Positions 57,941 to 64,000 of a stretch of DNA of 64,000 nucleotides are shown one piece after another (the first letter of the stretch is position 1; every line of letters starts with the position of its first letter). A program made the translations under genes and the position numbers. The notes beneath the pieces were generated by a model, which was not told the origin of the DNA, made no database searches, and saw only the letters and a program-made list of their open reading frames with translations. Origin of the DNA: an uncultured Monoglobus sp. (GTDB lineage Bacteria; Bacillota; Clostridia; Monoglobales; Monoglobaceae); the NCBI GenBank assembly GCA_947628795.1, contig CANRBF010000008.1, positions 1 through 64,000 of the forward strand, in the 5' to 3' direction.

Positions 57941-59614
57941 ATGAAAACTGATATTGAGATCGCTCAAAGCGCGAGCATGCTGCCAATCGGCGAGATAGCC
58001 CGCACTCTCGGAATGGGCGCCGACGACATCGAACTCTACGGAAAATACAAAGCGAAGATCAGCGAGGACTATTTGCAAAGCCTTGAGGATAAGCCCGACG
58101 GCAAGCTTATTCTTGTGACCGCGATAAACCCCACGCCCGCGGGCGAGGGCAAAACCACGGTGACCGTCGGCCTCGGCGAGGCGATGCCAAAGATCGGCAA
58201 AAACGCGATAATCGCATTGCGCGAGCCCTCTATGGGCCCCGTTATGGGAATCAAGGGCGGCGCGGCCGGCGGCGGCTACGCCCAAGTGGTGCCGATGGAG
58301 GACATCAATCTGCACTTCACGGGCGACATGCACGCCATCACAGCGGCTAACAACCTGCTGTCGGCGGCTATCGACAACCACATACACCAGGGCAACGAGC
58401 TGAATATCGACGCCCGCAGGATAACATGGAAACGCTGCATGGACATGAACGACCGCGCCCTGCGCGAGGTCGTTGTGGGTCTGGGCGGCAAGATAAACGG
58501 ATTTCCGCGTCAGGACGGTTTTAACATCACGGTCGCCAGCGAGATCATGGCGATCCTGTGTCTCTCTACCGATCTTGACGATCTGCGCGCCCGCATCAGC
58601 CGCATAGTCATAGGCTACAACCTGTCGGGCGAGCCGGTGACCGCCGGAGAGCTCAAGGTGGACGGCGCCATGACGCTGCTGCTGCACGACGCCTTAAAGC
58701 CCAATCTGGTGCAGACGCTTGAAAACACGCCCTGCCTGATGCACGGCGGCCCCTTCGCCAACATAGCCCACGGCTGCAACTCGATCCGCGCCACAAAGGC
58801 GGGTCTCAAGCTGGCGGACTACTGCATAACCGAGGCGGGCTTCGGCAGCGATCTGGGCGCCGAAAAGTTTATGGACATAAAATGCCGCGCGGCGGGGCTC
58901 AGCCCGTCATGCGTGGTTCTGGTGGCCACCGCCAAGGCTCTCAAATACAACAGCGGCAGCCTCGCGGCGGACGCGCTCAGAAGCGAGAACCTTGACGCGC
59001 TCAAGGCCGGAATCGTCAACATGGGAAAACACATAGAAAACATGAAAAAGTACGGCGTGCCGGTGGTCGTTGCGATAAACAGATTCGACACGGACACCGA
59101 CGCGGAGCTTGACTACATAAGAGAATACTGCGCGGAGATGGGCGTTAAGTGCTCGATGTGCGAGGTATTCGCAAAGGGCGGCGACGGAGGCATTGAGCTG
59201 GCGAAAGCGGTCGTTGAAACGATCGAGAGCGAGCCCGCGGAGTTTAAGCCCCTCTATAACGCGAGCCTGCCGATCAAGGAAAAAATCGAGATCATCGCCC
59301 GCGAGATCTACGGTGCGGACGGCGTTAACTACACAAGTGCGGCGAACAGCCAGATACTGAACCTGACCAAGCTGGGATATGACAAGATACCCGTATGTAT
59401 GGCAAAAACTCAGTATTCCCTGTCGGACGATCCGCACCTTCTGGGAAGGCCGCAGGGCTTCTCGATCACGATACGCGAGGTGACTGTATCGAGCGGAGCG
59501 GGATTTTTGGTTGCGCTCACCGGCGCGGTAATGACGATGCCGGGATTGCCGAGAGTTCCCGCCGCCAACAACATGAGCATAGACAAGGACGGCACGATCG
59601 TGGGCCTGTTCTAA
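57941..59614 (+). CDS. fhs: Formate--tetrahydrofolate ligase
   Basis: 557 residues, full length. It makes 10-formyl-THF from formate, ATP and THF, the entry to the methyl branch of acetogenesis and to purine synthesis. The P-loop is [14 protein letters not shown] (about 67-80); [20 protein letters not shown] (about 96-115), [12 protein letters not shown] (about 128), the [14 protein letters not shown] stretch (about 268) and the C-terminal [15 protein letters not shown]-like end (about 525) are family hallmarks. It lies 18 bases before mnmG. It complements the 5-formyl-THF cyclo-ligase at 30320 in one-carbon metabolism; no other Wood-Ljungdahl genes are in the window. Confidence 0.98.
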   Translation: MKTDIEIAQSASMLPIGEIARTLGMGADDIELYGKYKAKISEDYLQSLEDKPDGKLILVTAINPTPAGEGKTTVTVGLGEAMPKIGKNAIIALREPSMGPVMGIKGGAAGGGYAQVVPMEDINLHFTGDMHAITAANNLLSAAIDNHIHQGNELNIDARRITWKRCMDMNDRALREVVVGLGGKINGFPRQDGFNITVASEIMAILCLSTDLDDLRARISRIVIGYNLSGEPVTAGELKVDGAMTLLLHDALKPNLVQTLENTPCLMHGGPFANIAHGCNSIRATKAGLKLADYCITEAGFGSDLGAEKFMDIKCRAAGLSPSCVVLVATAKALKYNSGSLAADALRSENLDALKAGIVNMGKHIENMKKYGVPVVVAINRFDTDTDAELDYIREYCAEMGVKCSMCEVFAKGGDGGIELAKAVVETIESEPAEFKPLYNASLPIKEKIEIIAREIYGADGVNYTSAANSQILNLTKLGYDKIPVCMAKTQYSLSDDPHLLGRPQGFSITIREVTVSSGAGFLVALTGAVMTMPGLPRVPAANNMSIDKDGTIVGLF

Positions 59615-59632
59615 AAATAACGGAGTGATAAT

Positions 59633-61531
59633 TTGACTGAACCGACATTCACATCAAAAGACAAGTATGACGTAATAGTAATAGGGGGCGGCCACGCCGG
59701 AATTGAGGCCGCCCTCGCCTCTGCGCGCCTCGGCATGAGGACATGCATATTCGCGATAAGCCTCGACTCGGTGGCGAACCTGCCGTGCAACCCCAGCATA
59801 GGCGGCACGGCCAAAGGTCATTTGGTGCGCGAGATAGACGCTCTGGGCGGAGAGATGGGCAAGGCGGCCGACGAAAACATGATACAGTCGCGCATGCTCA
59901 ACCGAGGCAAAGGCCCCGCGGTTCACTCGCTGCGCGCGCAGATAGACCGGGTTGATTACAAGGCCGACATGAAGCACCGAATAGAGCTTCAGGATGATCT
60001 CGACCTCAGGCAGGGCGAGATCGTCGACGTGCGTCTTGATAAAAACAACAATGTGCGCTCGGCGGTGACCGCCTCGGGCGCGGAATTTTTGTGCCGCGCG
60101 GCGATCGTCTGCACGGGAACATATTTAAAAGCGAGGATAATCATCGGCGAATATTCCGAGGAAAGCGGCCCCGACGGGGTTTTCCCCGCGCGGGAGCTTT
60201 CCAAAAACCTCGAAAGGATCGGTGTTAAGCTGCGCCGCTTCAAGACAGGAACACCGCCCCGAGTGAACCGCCGCAGCATCGACTTTTCGGAGCTTGAGGA
60301 GCAAAAAGGCGATGAGGAAATAATCCCGTTCTCGTTTGAGACTGACCCGAATGATCTTGAAAACAAGATCTCCTGCCATATAACCTACACCGGCGCCGAG
60401 ACCCACAAAATAATCAACGAGAACCTGGACCGCTCCCCGATCTACGGCAGCGGCGGCATAACCGGTATAGGTCCGCGCTACTGTCCCTCGATCGAGGACA
60501 AGGTGGTGCGCTTCAAAGATAAGGAGCGGCACCAGCTGTTCGTGGAGCCCATGGGACTCAAAACCGAGGAAATTTATCTCCAGGGCTTTTCAAGCAGCAT
60601 GCCCGAGGAAGTGCAGATAAAGATGCTCCACTCGCTGCCCGGCTTTAAAAATGCAAAGGTCATGCGCAGCGCCTACGCCATCGAGTACGACTGCGCCGAC
60701 CCGCTGCAGCTTCATCCGACTCTGGAATTTAAAAATATCGGCGGCCTCTACGGCGCGGGGCAGTTCAACGGCACCTCGGGCTATGAGGAAGCCGCGGCGC
60801 AGGGTCTCATCGCGGGAATAAACGCGGCTCTCAAGCTTTCGGGCAGGCCGCCGTTCACTCTCGACCGCTCCGAGGCGTATATAGGAACGCTGATAGACGA
60901 TCTTGTGACAAAAGGCACCAACGAGCCCTACCGCATGATGACCTCGCGCAGTGAGTACCGCCTGCTGCTCAGGCAGGACAACGCCGACCTGCGCCTGACC
61001 CAAAAGGGCTATGAACTTGGTCTTATATCGGAAGAACGCTACCGAAAATTCCTTGAGAAAAAGCGGCTGATCGAAAGCGAGATAAAACGGCTGAGCAAGC
61101 TGATATTCCCGCCGTCCGAGACGGTGAACAAGTATCTTGAGAGCGTCGGCTCCGCTCCGCTGACCACCGGCGCGAGGGGCGACGAATTGCTGAGACGTCC
61201 CGGCGTGACCTATGACGGCATGGCGGAGATCGACATCGAGCGCCCGAACCTTCCGAGGGACGCGCGCGAGCAGGTCGAAATCAGCATAAAATACGCCGGA
61301 TACATCGAGCGCCAAAAAAAGCAGGCGGAGCGATTCCTAAAAACCGAAACAAAGAAAATGCCCGACGATATAGACTATGAAAAGATCGACGGACTGCGCC
61401 TCGAGGCGCGGCAGAAGCTGAACGCGATACGGCCCGCGTCATTGGGACAAGCCTCAAGGATATCGGGCGTCAGCCCGGCGGACATCGCGGTTCTGATGGT
61501 GTGGCTGAAAAACAGAAAAGCAGACGGGTAA
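59633..61531 (+). CDS. mnmG: tRNA uridine-5-carboxymethylaminomethyl modification enzyme MnmG
   Basis: 632 residues. FAD-dependent partner of MnmE; modifies the wobble uridine 34. Dinucleotide-binding motif VIGGGHAGIEAALASARLG (about 14-32), NLPCNPSIGGTAKGHLVREI (about 46), GTGTYLKA-like second FAD segment, and the C-terminal helical domain (ANEPYRMMTSRSEYRLLLRQDN near 420, continuing ADLRLTQKG). Start is TTG at 59633 with GGAG 7 bases upstream, and no ATG nearby fits the family N-terminus. mnmE is not in the window. Follows fhs closely, so probably co-transcribed. Confidence 0.97.
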   Translation: MTEPTFTSKDKYDVIVIGGGHAGIEAALASARLGMRTCIFAISLDSVANLPCNPSIGGTAKGHLVREIDALGGEMGKAADENMIQSRMLNRGKGPAVHSLRAQIDRVDYKADMKHRIELQDDLDLRQGEIVDVRLDKNNNVRSAVTASGAEFLCRAAIVCTGTYLKARIIIGEYSEESGPDGVFPARELSKNLERIGVKLRRFKTGTPPRVNRRSIDFSELEEQKGDEEIIPFSFETDPNDLENKISCHITYTGAETHKIINENLDRSPIYGSGGITGIGPRYCPSIEDKVVRFKDKERHQLFVEPMGLKTEEIYLQGFSSSMPEEVQIKMLHSLPGFKNAKVMRSAYAIEYDCADPLQLHPTLEFKNIGGLYGAGQFNGTSGYEEAAAQGLIAGINAALKLSGRPPFTLDRSEAYIGTLIDDLVTKGTNEPYRMMTSRSEYRLLLRQDNADLRLTQKGYELGLISEERYRKFLEKKRLIESEIKRLSKLIFPPSETVNKYLESVGSAPLTTGARGDELLRRPGVTYDGMAEIDIERPNLPRDAREQVEISIKYAGYIERQKKQAERFLKTETKKMPDDIDYEKIDGLRLEARQKLNAIRPASLGQASRISGVSPADIAVLMVWLKNRKADG

Positions 61532-61643
61532 CCGAAATTTTATAATTTGTTTAAAATAAAGACATATATTGGCGGATTATCCGTTGTATAATGTAGGCAT
61601 AAAATCAAAACTATTATCTTATATCGAAAAAGGAGAAACCAAA

Positions 61644-62429
61644 ATGACTAAGACAAAAAAACTTCTTTGCATAGGCCTCAGCGCGCTGCTGGCGGCGGGA
61701 ATATTCTCGGGCTGCGGAAAAAAGGCGACCGACTCGGGAAACCTGACCGAAAACAACAAAACAAGCCAATCCGACACCGGGCACGAGGATACAAGCGGTC
61801 CCGATTCGACTCCGTACGCGGCTCAGTCGGTGCCTCATCAGTTTGAGGCCGAGGGCGACAACGTGACAAAGCTCGACGGAGGCGGAGTGGATGTTGCGGT
61901 GGACACCCGCGACGGCGATGACCGCTATGAGTTTGACGACGAGGATCTTGGCTTTGTGGACACCATGAGCGGCGCGGTTATAAGCATCGGCATGTCCATA
62001 GACGATGTTGAGAGCCTTATCGGCGAGCCCCGCTATATCGACGGACAGGACAACAGATTCTACAGCGGCATCGCGATCAAGTACGACGATGACATGAACG
62101 TTGAACGCCTCGTTGTGGCCGCGGGCAACATGGAGCAAAGCGACAGCCCCGAAAGATTCGTGACGCCCCGCGGAATCAAGCTCGGCGCTTCCGTCGAAGA
62201 TTTCGCCTCGGTATACGGCGACCAGTACAACGATCCGCAGGAGGGCGGCGAGGACATCTCGGCAACCAGAGCCGTGAGATATTACACCCAAAACGGTGAT
62301 GATTACGAGTATGCCGGAAACGACTTCAACACTCTGACCGGCGACAAATTATCGGTTATAACCCAGTCCTTCATATTCTCGCCCGAGACCGGAGGCCTGA
62401 GCGTGATCTCACTTCAAAAGGGCGCGTAA
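61644..62429 (+). CDS. Lipoprotein with two SmpA/BamE-like repeats
   Basis: 261 residues from the ATG at 61644, which has AAAGGAG 8 bases upstream; an open frame runs further up but without SD. Lipobox FSGC (Cys at about 23) follows the signal MTKTKKLLCIGLSALLAAGI. A polar linker (about 26-90) leads to two related modules: GMSIDDVESLIGEPRYID (about 116) and GASVEDFASVYGDQYNDP (about 182), each with the 'G-x-S-x-x-D/E-V' turn found in BamE/SmpA-like folds. Exported and membrane-tethered; function unknown. TATAAT at 61587-61592 may be its -10 box. Confidence 0.8.
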   Translation: MTKTKKLLCIGLSALLAAGIFSGCGKKATDSGNLTENNKTSQSDTGHEDTSGPDSTPYAAQSVPHQFEAEGDNVTKLDGGGVDVAVDTRDGDDRYEFDDEDLGFVDTMSGAVISIGMSIDDVESLIGEPRYIDGQDNRFYSGIAIKYDDDMNVERLVVAAGNMEQSDSPERFVTPRGIKLGASVEDFASVYGDQYNDPQEGGEDISATRAVRYYTQNGDDYEYAGNDFNTLTGDKLSVITQSFIFSPETGGLSVISLQKGA

Positions 62430-62522
62430 AAACCACTCGATATTATTCGACAAAAATCGGTGAATTATTCATAAACAGTTAATTTTTTCTTTACAGATTA
62501 TTCACCCACAAAATTTAAATCG

Positions 62523-62622
62523 TGATATAATAATAATCGTAGCAAGTGATTGTTACAGAGTTTAAACATAACTCCCTCCCTTTTAATTTATAAGGCCGTT
62601 CCCCCAAACGGCCTTATTTTTA
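62523..62622 (+). ncRNA. Candidate small regulatory RNA with C-rich motifs
   Basis: An extended -10 box TGATATAAT (62523-62531) is followed about 60 bases later by a strong terminator (62590-62622). The interval has no ORF with an SD. The RNA would contain CTCCCTCCC (about 62572-62580), complementary to SD sequences, and a terminator loop CCCCCA. C-rich single-stranded stretches are typical of Gram-positive trans-acting sRNAs. No good -35 box is visible. Confidence 0.35.
62590..62622. terminator. Strong bidirectional terminator
   Basis: Arms ATAAGGCCGTT (62590-62600) and AACGGCCTTAT (62607-62617), loop CCCCCA, then TTTTTA. It separates two convergent genes and may also end a small RNA. Confidence 0.85.
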
Positions 62623-62638
62623 TGCGTTTTTTAAAGAA

Positions 62639-64000
62639 TCAATTCTTGTCAAGATTTATATATTCCGGAATATCGGTTATCGGCTCAAGACTTCCGTTCT
62701 TGTTCCACACAAACACCCTGATATGATCGGCTCTTTCGTCATTTTTCAGCGCGCCGCTTATTTCCGCGCCGTCATACACCGCGTTATATGAATCGATCAC
62801 CGCTCCATTTTCATCGTACAGCGCCGCGAATACCTCGGATCTTTGTTTTTCGGTCTCGCTCAGGCCGTCAAGCGATGTTTTCAGAAAAATGCTGTCATCG
62901 CTTATCTCGACTACGCTTTTTGTCAATAAAACACCGTTTTGAAATTCCGGGTCAAGAGTGTAGTCCTCATATTTGTATCCGCGCAGATCTATAGTGTAAT
63001 AATATTGATAATTGTAATAATCCGGATACGCGGCTATGCCAAAGTCATATTCGGGCGAATCCACGCGCTCAAAATATCTGTCGGCGGCTATCGCGTATTT
63101 TACAACGCCGTCCTCAAGATATTCCCCGTTTAATCTGCCTTTGCTCGTGTCATATTTTTCAAGCGTTGTGATATAAGCGACATTTTGCGGACTGTCGACA
63201 GGGGATATATAGATCCTCCTGTCTCTGGAGCGGATCAATTCCATATAAAAGTATTTATCGTATATGCACATATGCAATTCATCATAATAAAATTTTTCCG
63301 GGATCTTTATTATATTGTCGAGGCTCCCATCCGAAAAATTATAAGATAATATCCCGTGGGTATATTTATCGCCGAGCGAATAGGCGAAATACCATGCTCC
63401 GTTATAATATCGAATTGGCTCATTAACCCCCACCCAAAAATAATTGTCGTATTTGGTGTCGGTCGCCTTTATTTCCGTTTTGCCGCTTGAATCATAAACT
63501 ATCCAGTCATGGTGTTTATGGTTTTCATCCGAGATCGCCTCGTCGCTTAACAAAAAGTAATCGTGCTTTAACCGCCCGTAGCTGTCGTCCGTGCCGTCCC
63601 ATGTCGCGTCTATATGGTAGCGGTTCCCGTTAAGCGTTACCATGATCCATTCGTGTCCCATACTTTCGCTGATAACATACGCGGTTTCGATTCCCAGTTC
63701 ATTCAATATCCATACCATAGCGTCGTTGTACGCCATACATATGCCGCGCTTATTTAAAAAGAATTCTTCGGCGGTGCCTATCTCGAGCGCGCAATCATAC
63801 ATATAGTGTTGGCAAATATGATCATGCACCGCCAGCAGCTTTTCAACATCGCTCATTTCGGGCTTTACCTGCGCCAGTATCTTGCCGACAGCCCGCTGTA
63901 TTATTTCTTCTTCCGCCGCGCCCGCGACCGAAACATATTGAGACGGATAATTCCCTTCCCGCAAAAGCGACAGCTCGTATTGTCTGATATCGCCGCCCGG
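62639..64000 (-). CDS. Transglutaminase-domain protein, C-terminal part (cut by window edge)
   Basis: Open from the right edge (reading PGGDIRQYELSLLREGNYPS onward) to the stop at 62639; 453 residues visible, N-terminus outside. A TTG at 63964 is in frame but internal. The transglutaminase-like fold shows Cys in NKRGICMAYNDAMVWILNEL, His in ESMGHEWIMVTLNGNRYHID and Asp in the ATWDGTDD that follows. In bacteria such domains usually act as cysteine proteases or in surface protein cross-linking. Downstream about 290 residues form an Asp/Tyr-rich propeller-like region (YNNYFWVGVNEPIRYYNGAW, RRIYISPVDSPQN) and a last beta-domain (GLSETEKQRSEVFAALYDEN). Probably secreted, though the signal peptide is not visible. 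Confidence 0.82.
   Translation of the reverse strand, partial: PGGDIRQYELSLLREGNYPSQYVSVAGAAEEEIIQRAVGKILAQVKPEMSDVEKLLAVHDHICQHYMYDCALEIGTAEEFFLNKRGICMAYNDAMVWILNELGIETAYVISESMGHEWIMVTLNGNRYHIDATWDGTDDSYGRLKHDYFLLSDEAISDENHKHHDWIVYDSSGKTEIKATDTKYDNYFWVGVNEPIRYYNGAWYFAYSLGDKYTHGILSYNFSDGSLDNIIKIPEKFYYDELHMCIYDKYFYMELIRSRDRRIYISPVDSPQNVAYITTLEKYDTSKGRLNGEYLEDGVVKYAIAADRYFERVDSPEYDFGIAAYPDYYNYQYYYTIDLRGYKYEDYTLDPEFQNGVLLTKSVVEISDDSIFLKTSLDGLSETEKQRSEVFAALYDENGAVIDSYNAVYDGAEISGALKNDERADHIRVFVWNKNGSLEPITDIPEYINLDKN

Overview
The window looks like chromosomal DNA of a Gram-positive-type (monoderm) anaerobic member of the Clostridia with fairly GC-rich genes and AT-rich spacers. The evidence is S-layer-homology (SLH) proteins, copper-amine-oxidase-N 'stalk' proteins, a DNRLRE protein, a C_GCAxxG_C_C redox protein, formate-THF ligase, LytR-CpsA-Psr and RodA/MltG wall genes, and Shine-Dalgarno (SD) sites of the AGGAGG type. 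I cannot name the genus; the density of SLH proteins would fit a Monoglobus-like gut clostridium, but that is a guess.

Layout. 1-3100: edge of a secreted acidic protein, an ApbE flavin transferase lipoprotein and an amidohydrolase, with a family of structured intergenic repeats. 3100-14985 (minus): cell-surface stalk/RCC1, LytR and stalk proteins, then a probable long transcription unit DNRLRE protein - Ppx/GppA - RecQ - MtaB - NadE - stalk protein. 15000-19960 (minus): the str operon rpsL-rpsG-fusA-tuf, with a 105-bp tandem repeat between rpsG and fusA. 20060-22020: a beta-lactamase-like serine hydrolase, a C_GCAxxG_C_C protein and a small membrane/coiled-coil protein. 22440-25640: an AT-rich restriction-modification island (HTH-fused C5-cytosine methyltransferase, candidate endonuclease, Vsr nicking enzyme) bounded by two copies of the 3' end of an ABC exporter gene and carrying an IS3-like remnant. 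25537-32290 (minus): WecG/TagA transferase, DJ-1/PfpI protein, 5-formyl-THF cyclo-ligase, MltG, TrmR, RodA and the intact ABC exporter. 32320-38600: a membrane GGDEF protein and two divergent SLH proteins.

38638-53682 is the most interesting region. It holds a solute-binding lipoprotein, a HlyD-type adaptor, a C39-peptidase ABC exporter, a second NHLP-type ABC exporter, a 2764-residue SLH surface protein and, right after it, a 52-codon ORF whose product has a textbook double-glycine leader (LEKVTGG). I read this as a surface-linked peptide export system whose substrate is easily missed because it is so short.

53700-64000: MgtE and polyphosphate kinase in one minus-strand unit, two paralogous cysteine-rich microproteins (39 and 31 residues), formate-THF ligase, MnmG, a lipoprotein, a candidate small RNA, and the 3' part of a transglutaminase-domain protein cut by the window edge. 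I saw no rRNA, tRNA or CRISPR array.
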